Assembly (NCBI RefSeq): GCF_025398315.1 | Contig: NZ_JAODOQ010000001.1 | Span: 1,612,001-1,676,000 of the forward strand | Reading direction: 5' to 3' | DNA length: 64,000 bases | Source of the DNA: Shewanella phaeophyticola | GTDB taxonomy: Bacteria; Pseudomonadota; Gammaproteobacteria; Enterobacterales; Shewanellaceae | Part shown: piece by piece, positions 9,796-20,656 of the stretch | How positions within the stretch are numbered: the stretch's first letter is position 1 | How the letters are laid out: each line of letters starts with the position of its first letter | Program-made: the position numbers and the translations under genes | Notes under the pieces: model-generated | What the model saw: the letters and a program-made list of their open reading frames with translations, nothing else | What the model was told of the DNA's origin: nothing | Databases searched by the model: none

Positions 9796-12072
9796 ATGAG
9801 TATCGTCATACTGTTACTTATAGTAATCATTGTCCTCTTTGGTGTTCGTAACATCCGGATGCAGTTTATTACGCGCCCGGTGTTTACGTTCTTCAAAAAA
9901 GTATTGCCGCCTTTGTCGACAACCGAGAAAGAAGCAATGGAAGCGGGCGACGTGTGGTGGGAAGGTGAGCTTTTCCGCGGTAAGCCAAACTGGAATACTT
10001 TACACGGTTACGGAAAACCAACATTAACCGCTGAAGAACAAGACTTTATCGATAATCAAGTTCAAACAGCTTTAACCATGATCGACGATTTTGACATTGT
10101 TCATCATCGTAAAGATTTACCGCCAGAGTTGTGGCAATACTTTAAAGAACAAGGTTTCTTTGCGTTAATCATTCCTAAAAAATACGGTGGCCGTGAGTTT
10201 TCAGCTTATGCTAACTCAACTATCGTTGCGAAAATTGCCACACGCAGTGTCAGTGCCGCTGTAACGGTAATGGTGCCCAACTCTTTAGGCCATGGTGAGT
10301 TATTAACTCATTATGGTACTCAAGAGCAAAAAGAGCGCTGGCTACCGTCTCTTGCTGTCGGTAAAGACATTCCTTGTTTTGCGTTAACTGGCTATGAAGC
10401 GGGCAGTGATGCAGGCGCAATCCCGGATTTAGGTATTGTGTGTCGTCGTGAATTTGAAGGTGAGGAAACATTAGGTTTAAGCCTTACGTGGAACAAGCGC
10501 TATATTACCCTCGCACCTGTTGCAACGGTATTAGGCTTAGCTTTCCAAATGCGTGACCCTGATGGTTTATTAGGCGATGTTAAAAATTTAGGCATTACCT
10601 GTGCTTTAATCCCAACCGATCACGAAGGCGTAGAAATTGGCCGTCGTCATAACCCATTAATGATGGCGTTTATGAACGGTACCACTAGCGGTGAAGATGT
10701 GTTTATCCCGTTAGACTGGATTATTGGTGGCCTCAATATGCGGGTAAAGGTTGGCGTATGCTGGTTGAGTGTTTGTCAGCGGGTCGCGGTATTTCATTAC
10801 CAGCACTTGCTACCGCATCTGGCCATGTGTCGACTAAAACCACCACAGCTTACAGTTATGTTCGTCAGCAGTTTGGTATGCCTATTGGCAATTTTGAAGG
10901 CGTACAAGAAGCCATGGCACGTATTATTGCCAATACTTATCAGCTTGAAGCTGCACGTCGTTTAACCACTCAAGGCATTGACTTAAAAGTGAAGCCTTCA
11001 GTTGTGACTGCAATAGCTAAGTACCACATGACCGAGTTAGGCCGTGATGTGCTTGAAGATGCTATGGATATTCAGTCAGGTAAGGGGATTCAACTAGAGT
11101 ATAAAAACTATTTAGGTCATGCATTTATGGCTAACCCAATTTCGATCACGGTTGAGGGTGCAAACATTCTAACCCGTTCATTGATGATTTTTGGTCAAGG
11201 TGCAACACGTTGTCATCCGTATGTATTGGCTGAAATGGAAGCCGCTGCGATGGAAGATGAAACATCGGCATTAGATCGTTTCGATTCATTACTGCTTGGC
11301 CATATGGGTTACGCCATTGGTAATGCATTACGCTCTTTTGGAAGTGCGTTAACCGGCAGTCGTTTTGCCAGTGCACCCGTTAGCGGCTTCGCTCAGCAAT
11401 ATTACCGCGATATGACGCGTATTTCGTCTGCACTTGCGATTATGACTGATCTATCGATGTTGATTATGGGGGGCGACCTTAAGCGTAAAGAAATGATTTC
11501 TGCACGTATGGGTGATGTATTAAGCCAATTGTATCTTGCTTCAGCGACTTTGAAATTGTTTGAAGACAATGGCCGTCAACAAGATGACTTACCCGCAGTG
11601 CATTACGCAATGACTGAGCGTTTACACTTAGCAGCAAAAGCGTTAGAAGATGCTATTCGTAACTTCCCAAGCAAAATTGCTGGGGTATTATTACGCGTAT
11701 TGATTTTCCCATTAGGTAATCACTTTAATGCGCCAAGCGACAAGTCTGCTGTCGATGTGTGTAAAGGCATGCTTAAACCTGGCTTCAGCTCGTAATCGAA
11801 TTACGTTCTTATGCGGTGAGTTTGAGGGTGACACTAGCGGTATTGCTGAAGTTGAAAATGCATTCTTAGCAAAATATGCCGCTAAAGACCTGTATAAAAA
11901 GTTGAAGAAGGCACAACGCAGTGGTCACTTAAAATCTAAGTTACCCATGCTTGAGTTGTTTGATGTTGCGCTTGAAAAAGACATCATTACCCAAGCTGAA
12001 CATCAGCAACTACTAGAAGCTGATGAATTACGCTTAGCAGCAATCAACGTTAATGATTTTGACAAGCTGTAA
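9796..12072 (+). CDS. fadE: acyl-CoA dehydrogenase FadE, with two apparent frameshifts
   Basis: This FAD-dependent enzyme introduces the first double bond in beta-oxidation of fatty acyl-CoA. The protein starts with one membrane segment (residues 1-20) and continues with the acyl-CoA dehydrogenase core. The frame breaks near 10738, where a G is missing from 'ATGGCGGGT' and Asn-Met-Ala-Gly-Lys-Gly-Trp is expected. It breaks again near 11783, where one extra T interrupts 'Pro-Gly-Ser-Ala-Arg-Asn'. Since -1 and +1 cancel, the gene is 759 codons long, close to other FadE proteins of the short-N-terminus type. Both breaks look like sequencing errors. It is co-transcribed with psrA and ends at a terminator. 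Confidence 0.93.
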
Positions 12073-12098
12073 ATGACGTAACATCGTGTGATAACAAT

Positions 12099-12127
12099 TA
12101 AGCCCTGACTCTGTCGGGGCTTTTTTA
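12099..12127 (+). terminator. rho-independent terminator after fadE
   Basis: AAGCCCTGAC-TCT-GTCGGGGCTT forms a stem with one mismatch and runs into six Ts. Confidence 0.85.
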
Positions 12128-12343
12128 TTGCCGCTATCCGGTGGATCATAAAACACAGCATTAAAGTTTTATTAATGGTTTATATTCTTCACTGTAGTGA
12201 TTATTCGTCATGTTTATTAGGCGATGGCGATGAATCAAGTGACAGATATTGCCCAATGAGCAACGCAAGTTGACGGCATTGATAAACCGCTTGGTTATGA
12301 TTGCAGGAATACGACAGAAGCTAACGTAAATTAATTTAGGGCA

Positions 12344-12372
12344 ATAAAAAAGCCAACCGCAAGGTTGGCTTT
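12344..12372 (-). terminator. rho-independent terminator after pykA
   Basis: On the minus strand the stem AAGCCAACC-TTGC-GGTTGGCTT is followed by a T run (the A run at 12345-12351 on the plus strand). Confidence 0.85.
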
Positions 12373-12428
12373 GTTTTTCGACCCACAAGCTCGCGAGTAA
12401 ATGCTTTGTGTGGCTCGTAATTTGCTTA

Positions 12429-13868
12429 TTAAGCTACAACAAGTACTTTACAAGTGTTGGTACCGCCGATGGTTTCCATCGCGTCGCCTTTCGTCATCAG
12501 TACCATGTCGCCGCTGGCTAAGTAACCCGCTTCAACCATGCAGTTTAGTGCTTCTTTCGCTAACTCATCAGCTGGATATGCTGTTGAGTCAAACTTAATA
12601 GGTTGTACACCGCGGTAAAGCGCCATGCTGGCTAAAGTCTTTTGGTGACGTGACAGTGCAAAAATCGGTAAGCTTGAGCTGATGCGTGACATTAATTTAG
12701 CTGTCGCGCCAGATTCAGTTAACGAGATAATCGCTTTTACGCCAGCTAAGTGGTTAGCGGCATACATAGTTGATAACGCTATGGTTTCTTCAACAGAAGA
12801 GAAGCTTTGATCCATACGGTGTTTAGACACTTTCACACTTGGGTGTGATTCGGCACCTAAACATACGTTAGCCATCGCCAGTACGGTTTCTTCAGGGAAG
12901 TCACCGGCCGCCGTTTCTGCAGACAACATCACTGCGTCAGTACCGTCTAACACAGCGTTAGCCACGTCCATGACTTCAGCACGAGTTGGCATTGGGTTTG
13001 TGATCATTGACTCCATCATTTGGGTCGCAGTGATCACTGCTTTGTTTAACTGGCGTGAACGTTGAATTAAACGCTTTTGTACTGCAACTAGGGCAGCATC
13101 ACCAATTTCAACACCTAAGTCACCACGGGCAACCATCACAACGTCAGATGCTTTAATCACATCATCCATCGCTTCGTCTGTTTCAACGGCTTCAGCACGT
13201 TCAACTTTAGCGACGATTAATGCGTTGCTACCTGCTTCTACAGCCAGCTTACGTGCAAGGTCTAAATCAGCACCTGTACGTGGGAATGATACTGCTAGGT
13301 AATCAACATCAATCATTGCAGCCGTTTTAATGTCTGCCATGTCTTTTTCTGTTAACGCAGGAGCGGTTAAGCCACCGCCTTTTTTGTTGATACCTTTGTT
13401 ATTAGACAAAGGGCGCAACAGTAACAGTGGTAAACACTTTACGGCCTTCAACACGCTCTACACGTAATTGAACACGACCATCATCAAGCATCAAAATATC
13501 ACCAATCACCACATCATCGGGTAATTGCTTGTAATCAATACCCACTTGGTTTTCATCGCCTTCACCTTTCGCTAGTTCAGCGTCTAGGATGAATGCATCA
13601 CCTAAGTTAAGCATGATTTTTTTGTTATCTTTAAACGTAGAAACACGAATTTTAGAGTACTTGTAAGTCACCTAAAATGGCCACATGCTTACCCAATTCT
13701 TTCGCGATGTTACGTGCATCTGTAGCACGTTTTAAATGATCTTCTGGTGAACCATGTGAGAAGTTAAGTCTAACAACGTTAGCTCCTGCTGCGATAATTT
13801 TACGTAAATTATCATCGCGGTCAGTTGCTGGCTTCAAGTGTTGTAACGATTTTAGTTCTGCGGAACAT
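12429..13868 (-). CDS. pykA: pyruvate kinase PykA, with three apparent frameshifts
   Basis: It converts phosphoenolpyruvate and ADP to pyruvate and ATP. The start is ATG 13868, with GGAG just upstream, giving '[11 protein letters not shown]'. The conserved '[10 protein letters not shown]' follows after a break near 13832. Breaks also occur near 13658, at the expected Leu-Gln-Gly-Pro-Lys-Ile-Arg, and near 13412, at Ala-Pro-Leu-Ser-Asn-Asn. Each break adds one base; removing three gives 479 codons, the normal length of a PykA-type kinase. The active-site region 'TATQMMESM' and 'KVERAEAV' are intact. Two of the three breaks lie at expected Gly-Pro (GGNCC) sites. A HexR-like site lies upstream. 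Confidence 0.93.
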
Positions 13869-13986
13869 GAGATACTCCGTTAAAATGAAAAGAAAGATTT
13901 TTGTTAAATAGAATTTGGTTATTAAAGTAGCTTAGTAATCTTAGTACTTAAATGATGCATATATATTAACAGACATTCTTAATTAA

Positions 13987-14001
13987 TGTAGTAAAGTTAC
14001 A
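13987..14001 (-). promoter_or_regulatory. HexR-type operator upstream of pykA
   Basis: TGTAGTAAAGTTACA keeps the outer TGTA/TACA half-sites of the HexR palindrome. It lies about 120 bp upstream of the pykA start. HexR is known to control pykA in Shewanella. Confidence 0.65.
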
Positions 14002-14055
14002 AACAAAAAGACGTTTTTTAGTGTGTAATTTATGTGACAGATAAGTGATTTCTAC

Positions 14056-14092
14056 AATAAAAAAAGCCTGCTGGGGTTATCCAGCAGGCTTT
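14056..14092 (-). terminator. rho-independent terminator after hexR
   Basis: A perfect 12-bp stem, AAAGCCTGCTGG with CCAGCAGGCTTT, and loop GGTTAT. The A run at 14056-14065 gives the T tract on the minus strand. Confidence 0.9.
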
Positions 14093-14187
14093 CATTGATT
14101 TTTAAACTGATTTTTTGCGGTTAAATGTGGAGATCAAATACACCGTCTAAGTGTAATAATTTAACAGCTTTTACGTACTTTTAGCGC

Positions 14188-15042
14188 TTAAATGGTCAAA
14201 TCTTTGTTGATACGTGATTCTTTTAGCACTTCTTTTACGCGTTTTAGGTTGTCACGAAAACGAGGACTACGGCGTAATGTAAAGCCTGTTGCTAAGACAT
14301 CAATTGTCACTAACTGTGCTAAACGTGATGCCATGGGTAAGTACATGTCGGTGTCCTCAGGTACTTCCATGGTGACAGGTAGTGTACACTCAAGTGATAA
14401 TGGCGAGTTACGAGCGGTAATACCAATCACCGCAGCGCCATTTTCACGGGCAATACGGGCGATTTCAATTAATGATTTGGTGCGGCCTGTGTGCGAGATA
14501 AGCACCACAACGTCACCTTCATTACAATTAATACAGCTCATACGTTGCATTAACACATCATCGAAACAAATCACTGGTACATTAAAACGGAAGAATTTGT
14601 TTTGCGCATCGTGAGCCACAGCAGAAGAAGCCCCAAGACCAAAAAACGAAATTGTTTTGGCTTGAGTCAATACATCAACGGCTTTATTGATAGCCGCTGT
14701 ATCAAGGCTTTGGCGAGCGGTATCGAGCGATGCCATTGAAGATTCAAAGATTTTTGTTGTATATGAGTCTGGTGAGTCGTCTTCTTCAACATGTCGACTA
14801 ACATAAGGTGTACCGTTAGCAAGACTTTGAGCCAAATGTAACTTAAAATCAGGGAAACCCTTGGTATCGAGTCGACGACAAAAGCGGTTAACGGTGGGCT
14901 CACTCACATCAGCCATTTTGGCTAAGGTTGCGATACTAGAATGTATAGCTGTCTGCGGTGAGGCTAATATGACTTCGGCAACTTTTCGTTCCGATTTACT
15001 AAATTGGGTAAGGCTTTTTTGAACCTTTTCTAGGGTATTCAT
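14188..15042 (-). CDS. hexR: central carbon regulator HexR (RpiR family)
   Basis: A 284-residue RpiR-family regulator. The N-terminal helix-turn-helix contains 'LAKMADVSEPTVNRFCRRL', and the C-terminal SIS domain (about 125-260) contains 'ISFFGLGASSAVAHDA' and 'LISHTGRTKSL'. HexR senses 2-keto-3-deoxy-6-phosphogluconate and represses Entner-Doudoroff and glycolytic genes. ATG 15042 is preferred over the in-frame TTG at 15048 because it gives the family start 'MNTLEKVQ'. It is divergent from zwf and separated from it by 340 bp holding candidate operators. Confidence 0.95.
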   Translation of the reverse strand: MNTLEKVQKSLTQFSKSERKVAEVILASPQTAIHSSIATLAKMADVSEPTVNRFCRRLDTKGFPDFKLHLAQSLANGTPYVSRHVEEDDSPDSYTTKIFESSMASLDTARQSLDTAAINKAVDVLTQAKTISFFGLGASSAVAHDAQNKFFRFNVPVICFDDVLMQRMSCINCNEGDVVVLISHTGRTKSLIEIARIARENGAAVIGITARNSPLSLECTLPVTMEVPEDTDMYLPMASRLAQLVTIDVLATGFTLRRSPRFRDNLKRVKEVLKESRINKDLTI

Positions 15043-15081
15043 ATGCAAGCATCCGCTTATAGTAGCTGGTTGAGTAGGGAA

Positions 15082-15106
15082 TGTAAGTTTTATACCATAA
15101 CTTACA
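15082..15106. promoter_or_regulatory. inverted repeat 40 bp upstream of hexR
   Basis: Perfect 8-bp arms TGTAAGTT (15082-15089) and AACTTACA (15099-15106) with a 9-nt spacer. The arms share TGTAA/TTACA with HexR sites but the spacing is longer. It could be a hexR autoregulatory operator or the site of another regulator. Confidence 0.5.
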
Positions 15107-15294
15107 GGAATTTCGTGATTTAAGTTATTTTTTTACCTTTTACACGATCCTGTTGTTATTTTTCAAGACATAGATCACGGTTAAATGGTTCCTAGGCCTC
15201 TTTATAGGCTGAAAATCATACCAGATATTAGACCTGAATGACTAGGTTGTTGATGATGCAAAATTTGCAAATTAAAGATGCAAAAATTAGATTC

Positions 15295-15309
15295 TGTTGT
15301 TATATTACA
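15295..15309 (+). promoter_or_regulatory. HexR-like operator upstream of zwf
   Basis: TGTTGTTATATTACA differs from the TGTAAT-N3-ATTACA pattern at two positions in one half. It lies about 75 bp before the zwf start, where HexR acts in related genomes. The remainder of 15049-15381 holds only promoter DNA. Confidence 0.55.
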
Positions 15310-15381
15310 ACAAAAGTGTGTTTTTATTCATCGACCGAATTCGAACATGGCGCACACACATAATCAGGAGAGCTTTCAGCA

Positions 15382-16851
15382 ATGGGCAAATCAATTGGAG
15401 CCAAGGCTTGTGACTTCGTACTTTTCGGTACAAAAGGCGACTTAGCTAGGCGTAAATTATTACCTTCTTTATATCAGCTAGACAAAGCAGAGTTACTCGA
15501 TAAAGAAACTAAGGTCATTGGTGTTGCGAAAGATGCATTCACTCATGATGAGTTTATCGCCATAGTCACTAAAGCGTTAAAGACGTTTGTTAAAGATGAA
15601 ATTTGCCCTACTACGCTAGAACGTTTCCTGAGCCGCTGTCATTATATCGGCACCAACTTTACCGAACCAGAAGGCTATAAAGCTTTCCACGATTTACTTG
15701 AGCCAAGTAAACGTGTCATGGTGAACTACTTCGCAACTCCCCCTTCTATTTTTGGCGCTATTTGTCGTTGTTTACACGAGCAAAACCTGATCCAATCTGA
15801 CACCCGTGTGGTACTCGAAAAGCCTATCGGTACCGATTTAGAGTCGTCACACGTGATCAACGATCAAGTGGCCGAGTTCTTTAACGAAAACCAGGTTTAC
15901 CGTATTGACCATTATTTAGGTAAAGAAACAGTACAAAACTTGATTGCACTGCGTTTTGCTAACTCGTTATTTGCTTCTAAGTGGGATAACCGCACGATTG
16001 ATCATGTCCAAATTACCGTTGCTGAAGAAGTGGGTATTGAAGGTCGTTGGGGTTACTTTGATGGCGCTGGCCAAATGCGCGACATGATCCAAAACCATTT
16101 ATTACAAGTGTTAACGCTTGTAGCAATGGATCCGCCAGTCAACCTAGACGCTGACAGCATTCGTGACGAAAAAGTTAAAGTGCTTAAATCTCTGCGTCCA
16201 ATTAACCAAGACAACGTGTACGAAAATACCGTCCGTGGTCAGTACAGCGCAGGCTTTTTAAAAGGCTCACCTGTACCAGGTTATTTAGAAGAAGACGACG
16301 CGAACACTAATTCAAATACCGAAACCTTCGTGGCATTGCGTGTTGATATTGATAACTGGCGTTGGGCTGGCGTGCCATTCTATTTACGCAGTGGTAAGCG
16401 TATGCCGTTCAAGAGCAGTGAAATTGTGGTGTACTTTAAAAACCCACCACACAATTTGTATCGCGCAAGCTATCGTAATCTTCCACCGAACAAGTTAACC
16501 ATCCGTTTACAACCGCATGAAGGGGTTGAAATCCAGATGATGAACAAGGTGCCAGGTCTTGAGCAAAAGCAACGCTTGCAAACCACCAAACTGGATTTAA
16601 GTTTTACCGACACCTTTAAGAGTGAACGTATTGCCGATGCTTACGAACGTTTACTGCTTGAAGCCATGCTAGGCAACCAGGCCTTGTTCGTACGTCGTGA
16701 CGAAGTTGAACAAGCGTGGACTTGGGTTGACGGGATCATCCAGTCTTGGGAACAAAGCGGTGAAAAGCCGAAACCCTATCCAGCTGGTACTTGGGGACCT
16801 GTCGCATCAGTAGCGTTAATCACTAAAGACGGCCGTTCTTGGGACGAGTAG
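15382..16851 (+). CDS. zwf: glucose-6-phosphate dehydrogenase
   Basis: A 489-residue enzyme that oxidises glucose 6-phosphate to 6-phosphogluconolactone with NADP+. An N-terminal Rossmann motif 'FGTKGDLARRKL' (about 14) and the active-site 'RIDHYLGKE' (about 174) are both intact. The usual length is matched. CAGGAGA precedes ATG 15382. It is the first gene of zwf-pgl-edd-eda, with short gaps throughout. The reading frame is unbroken. Confidence 0.97.
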   Translation: MGKSIGAKACDFVLFGTKGDLARRKLLPSLYQLDKAELLDKETKVIGVAKDAFTHDEFIAIVTKALKTFVKDEICPTTLERFLSRCHYIGTNFTEPEGYKAFHDLLEPSKRVMVNYFATPPSIFGAICRCLHEQNLIQSDTRVVLEKPIGTDLESSHVINDQVAEFFNENQVYRIDHYLGKETVQNLIALRFANSLFASKWDNRTIDHVQITVAEEVGIEGRWGYFDGAGQMRDMIQNHLLQVLTLVAMDPPVNLDADSIRDEKVKVLKSLRPINQDNVYENTVRGQYSAGFLKGSPVPGYLEEDDANTNSNTETFVALRVDIDNWRWAGVPFYLRSGKRMPFKSSEIVVYFKNPPHNLYRASYRNLPPNKLTIRLQPHEGVEIQMMNKVPGLEQKQRLQTTKLDLSFTDTFKSERIADAYERLLLEAMLGNQALFVRRDEVEQAWTWVDGIIQSWEQSGEKPKPYPAGTWGPVASVALITKDGRSWDE

Positions 16852-16860
16852 GGAGCAGAC

Positions 16861-17559
16861 ATGATCAAAGAAACTGTATTTAAATCGTTTGATTCACCCG
16901 CTGACTTAGAAGCTAAGTTAGCCGACAAAATTGCACAGCAATTACAAGATGCTGTTGATACACGCGGTAAAGCCAGCTTAGTGGTGTCGGGTGGGTCAAC
17001 ACCATTAAAGTTGTTCAATCTGTTAAGCCAAAAGTTAGTTGATTGGAGTGATGTGTATATCACGTTAGCAGACGAGCGATGGGTGAATGCAGATGAACAA
17101 GACTCAAATGAAAGATTAGTTCGTGAACATTTATTACAAAATCGTGCCGCCAGTGCCAAGTTTCGCGGTCTTAAAAACATGTTTGCCACCCCAGAAGCGG
17201 GTTGCGACATGACCAGTGAGTCATTGGCTAACTTTCCACGCCCGTTTGATGTGGTGGTGCTCGGCATGGGGACTGACGGCCACACTTGTTCATGGTTTCC
17301 GTGCAGTGCCGAACTTGACAATGCACTGACCACTAAAAATTTATGTGCTGCTGTTAATCCGACAACAGCCCCACATGCTCGGATTACGTTATCTAAAGAT
17401 GCCATTTTGAATAGTCGTCAGATTTATTTGCATCTTGTCGGAGAGCCAAAATTAACTGTATATCATCAAGCACTTGAAAACGATGATGTTACCCAAATGC
17501 CCATTAGAGCCGTATTAGCGCAGCGTAAAACGCCCGTTGATGTGTTCTATAGCGCGTAA
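16861..17559 (+). CDS. pgl: 6-phosphogluconolactonase
   Basis: A 232-residue member of the SIS-like sugar-phosphate isomerase/lactonase group. It has '[13 protein letters not shown]' (about 40), '[13 protein letters not shown]' (about 71) and '[13 protein letters not shown]' (about 138). It hydrolyses 6-phosphogluconolactone to 6-phosphogluconate. It begins 9 bases after zwf with GGGAGC as its ribosome binding site. Confidence 0.95.
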   Translation: MIKETVFKSFDSPADLEAKLADKIAQQLQDAVDTRGKASLVVSGGSTPLKLFNLLSQKLVDWSDVYITLADERWVNADEQDSNERLVREHLLQNRAASAKFRGLKNMFATPEAGCDMTSESLANFPRPFDVVVLGMGTDGHTCSWFPCSAELDNALTTKNLCAAVNPTTAPHARITLSKDAILNSRQIYLHLVGEPKLTVYHQALENDDVTQMPIRAVLAQRKTPVDVFYSA

Positions 17560-17570
17560 GGAGTTTTACC

Positions 17571-19399
17571 ATGCATTCAGTAGTACAAGCCGTCACAGAT
17601 AGAATCATTGCTCGCAGCCAACAGTCGCGATCAAGCTATTTATCTGCGCTAAACGATGCTAAAGCTCAAGGCGTTCACCGTAGCGCATTAAGCTGTGGCA
17701 ACCTTGCACATGGTTTTGCCGCCTGTCAGCCAGTTGAAAAAGATTCACTGCGCCAATTAACCAAGGCAAACATCGGCATTGTGACCGCATTTAACGATAT
17801 GTTATCGGCACATCAACCCTATGAAACCTATCCAAACATGCTTAAGCAAGCTTGTGCTGATGTGGGCAGTGTTGCTCAGGTTGCCGCAGGCGTTCCGGCA
17901 ATGTGTGACGGTGTGACTCAAGGTCAACCGGGCATGGAACTGAGCTTATTAAGCCGTGAAGTGATTGCCATGTCGACGGCAGTGGGTTTGTCGCACAACA
18001 TGTTTGATGGTGCTTTACTATTAGGCATTTGTGACAAAATCGTTCCTGGTCTATTGATTGGTGCATTGAGCTTTGGTCACTTACCGATGTTGTTTGTGCC
18101 AGCCGATCCAATGAAATCCGGTATTCCTAATAAAGAGAAAGCTCGCGTACGTCAACAATTTGCTCAAGGCAAAGTAGATCGTGCAGCATTATTAGATGCT
18201 GAGTCTAAGTCTTATCACAGTGCTGGTACTTGTACTTTTTATGGCACGGCAAACTCTAACCAATTAATGTTAGAAGTCATGGGCTTACAGTTACCGGGTT
18301 CATCGTTTGTAAACCCAGACGATCCATTACGTGACGAATTGAGCAAAATGGCGGCTAAGCAAGTGTGCCGTTTAACCTCAATGGGCACGCAATATACCCC
18401 AATTGGTGAAATCGTTAACGAAAAGTCTGTGGTTAACGGCATCGTAGCTTTATTAGCCACCGGCGGTTCAACTAACCTTACCATGCACATTGTGGCGATT
18501 GCCCGTGCCGCTGGCATTATCGTCAACTGGGATGATTTCTCTGATCTATCTGCAGCTGTACCACTATTAGCCCGTGTTTATCCAAATGGTCATGCTGATA
18601 TTAACCATTTCCATGCTGCTGGCGGTATGGCGTTATTGGTCAAAGAATTGCTTGATGGTGGTTTGATCCATGAAGATGTTAATACTGTTGCCGGTTACGG
18701 TTTACGTCGTTACACCCAAGAGCCGCGTTTTATTGATGGCGAGTTAAAGTGGGTTGACGGTGTAACTGAATCGTTAGACAAAGAAGTATTAACCCATCTT
18801 GATACGCCTTTTCAAAGCAACGGCGGTTTAACCTTACTTAAAGGTAACTTAGGCACGCGCTGTGATCAAAGTGTCTGCGGTACCTGCAGGTAACCGAGTG
18901 ATTGAAGCGCCTGCGGTTGTGATTAACGATCAAAACGAAATCGATGCCTTGTTTAAATCTGGTTCACTAGACCGAGATTGCGTGGTTGTGGTTAAAGGTC
19001 AGAGCACTAAAGCCAATGGTATGCCTGAACTACATAAACTCACGCCATTTTTAGGTACCTTACAAGACAAAGGTTTCAGAGTGGCATTGGTTACCGACGG
19101 TCGTATGTCTGGCGCATCAGGAAAAGTACCCGCTGCCATTCATTTAACGCCAGAAGCGTTAGACGGTGGCTTAATTGCAAAAGTGCAAGACGGTGACTTA
19201 ATTCGTGTTGATGCTACGACAGGTGAGTTATCACTTTTAGTTGATGAAACCGTATTAGCTAGTCGCACCGCTGGGGTTGTTGATTTACACCATTCAGCTT
19301 ATGGCATGGAGCCGTGAATTGTTTGGCGCACTTCGTCGCAGTTTAAGCAGCCCAGAAACGGGTGCTCGTAGTACTAATGCGATTGATGAATTATATTAA
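17571..19399 (+). CDS. edd: phosphogluconate dehydratase, with two apparent frameshifts
   Basis: It dehydrates 6-phosphogluconate to KDPG, using an iron-sulfur cluster. The first 430 residues read through '[16 protein letters not shown]' and '[12 protein letters not shown]', both typical of Edd. The frame breaks near 18854, where Gly-Asn-Leu-Gly-Arg-Ala-Val-Ile-Lys is expected, and again near 19310, where Tyr-Gly-Met-(Gly/Ser)-Arg-Glu-Leu is expected. It resumes to end in 'NAIDELY' with TAA at 19397-19399. Two surplus bases leave 609 codons, as in other Edd proteins. I infer an intact gene in the cell. Confidence 0.94.
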
Positions 19400-19419
19400 A
19401 AATGAAGGAAGTCGGTAAT

Positions 19420-20064
19420 ATGATTGAGCCTAATAACTGGTCACTCCAACCACAAGATGTGTTTAAACGTAGCCCAGTCGTTCCGGTTATGGTGATTAAC
19501 AAACTAGAACATGCTGTGCCTTTAGCGAAAGCATTGGTTGCAGGCGGTATCAGTGTATTAGAAGTGACCTTACGTACTCCTTGTGCACTCGAAGCCATTG
19601 CAAAAATCGCCAAAGAAGTGCCTGAAGCCCTTGTGGGTGCCGGCACTATTTTAAATGAAGCTCAGCTTAACCAGGCGGTTGCAGCAGGTTCGCAGTTTAT
19701 CATTACTCCAGGTGCCACAGTTGATTTATTAAAAGCGGCTAAAAAGGGCACTGTGCCATTAATCCCTGGTATTGCCAGTATTTCTGAAATCATGGTGGGA
19801 ATGGAGTTAGGTTACACTCACTTCAAATTTTTCCCTGCTGAAGCTTCAGGCGGCGTGAATGCACTTAAGTCATTCTCTGGTGCACTAGCAGACATTCGTT
19901 TTTGTCCAACAGGTGGCATCAGCCCAGCCACTTACAAAGACTATTTGGCTTTGCCAAATGTTGATTGTATCGGCGGCAGCTGGATTGCACCAACAGATGC
20001 AGTAGACAATGAAGAATGGGATCGTATTACACAGTTATGTAAAGACGCGCTAGCCGCCCTTTAA
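19420..20064 (+). CDS. eda: KDPG / 4-hydroxy-2-oxoglutarate aldolase
   Basis: A 214-residue class I aldolase that splits KDPG to pyruvate and glyceraldehyde 3-phosphate. The Schiff-base lysine lies in '[12 protein letters not shown]' (about 135), with 'FCPTGGISP' after it. ATG 19420 is preferred over ATG 19402: AAGGAAG (19404-19410) then serves as the ribosome binding site and the protein opens as usual. It is the last gene of the operon, followed by a strong terminator. Confidence 0.96.
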   Translation: MIEPNNWSLQPQDVFKRSPVVPVMVINKLEHAVPLAKALVAGGISVLEVTLRTPCALEAIAKIAKEVPEALVGAGTILNEAQLNQAVAAGSQFIITPGATVDLLKAAKKGTVPLIPGIASISEIMVGMELGYTHFKFFPAEASGGVNALKSFSGALADIRFCPTGGISPATYKDYLALPNVDCIGGSWIAPTDAVDNEEWDRITQLCKDALAAL

Positions 20065-20089
20065 TTAACCCTGTAATGACATCACTCTA

Positions 20090-20118
20090 AAAACCAGCTA
20101 ATCGCTGGTTTTTTTTAT
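20090..20118 (+). terminator. rho-independent terminator after eda
   Basis: AAACCAGC-TAAT-CGCTGGTTT followed by a run of Ts. It closes the core operon just before the accessory island. Confidence 0.88.
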
Positions 20119-20152
20119 GGCTTTTTCATATAGCCGCAAGTATGTTGCCTGA

Positions 20153-20184
20153 GGTCACTAACATCTTGGGGCTTCGCCACACCA
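20153..20184 (+). repeat. diverged partial copy of the island-flanking repeat
   Basis: This segment aligns in the same orientation with the first third of the 94-bp repeat at 20311-20404, sharing CACTAAC, GCTTCG and CCACACCA blocks. It suggests repeated insertion or decay of one repeat family at this site. Confidence 0.5.
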
Positions 20185-20280
20185 TAGCAAAGGCCGTAAG
20201 TTTTAACTTACGCAGGGTAGTGTAATCGTCTTCCCGGTAATGCTTTTGAGCCGGGATCCAGGTGTTAGTTTTTACGTTTT

Positions 20281-20312
20281 GTACTTATGTACTTATGTAC
20301 TTATGTACTCAT
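20281..20312 (+). repeat. four tandem 8-nt repeats
   Basis: GTACTTAT occurs three times (20281-20304), then GTACTCAT with one change. The array directly abuts the 94-bp repeat. No gene starts nearby. Confidence 0.85.
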
Positions 20313-20404
20313 GGCCTACGGCCACTAACGTCGTGGCGCTTCGTCCACACCAGACCAAGAGGAAACCAACGGCTGTTCCCTCTTGGAACTCCCAGCCGCC
20401 ACAT
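20311..20404 (+). repeat. left 94-bp inverted repeat of the accessory island
   Basis: The reverse complement of 26342-26435 matches this segment at all but about five positions. It contains an internal hairpin, CCAAGAGG with CCTCTTGG. A second inverted-repeat block, 20562-20597, matches 26305-26340 with three differences. In the right copy the two blocks are adjacent; here they are 157 bp apart. Confidence 0.85.
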
Positions 20405-20459
20405 CAAAATTATCTGAAAAGCGATAATTTCGCGACGTGGTTTGATCCAGCTTTTAACT

Positions 20460-20655
20460 TCATTTATAGCCAGCTTTGGCCTTATTCGAAAATGCTAACG
20501 CTTCCGATGGTACATCCTGTACCTCGAAAGCTAGCCTGACATCCATGTCAGGACTCACGCTATTTTCTTCAACGTCCTCAAGTTCAGAGTTAAATTTGAA
20601 CATTTTAAAATCAAGACAACTAACTCGTTTATGCCCCAGAGTCAGTTGAATAAAC
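20460..20655 (-). pseudogene. 3' remnant of an unidentified gene
   Basis: A minus-strand frame encodes a plausible protein tail, with 'FNSELEDVEEN' and a stop at 20460. Its 5' part ends where the ABC-transporter fragment begins on the other strand. The right-hand flank of the island (26288-26340) encodes the closely similar 'MPKFNSELEVVAEN' in the mirrored orientation. I do not recognise the family. Confidence 0.35.
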
Positions 20656-20656
20656 C

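Noticed and set aside
20311..20404. Integron attC site
   Set aside because: The repeat has hairpins but lacks the paired RYYYAAC/GTTRRRY boxes, and no integron integrase is near.
20240..20539. 99-codon plus-strand frame at the island edge
   Set aside because: It reads through the 8-nt microsatellite and the 94-bp repeat and has no coding character.
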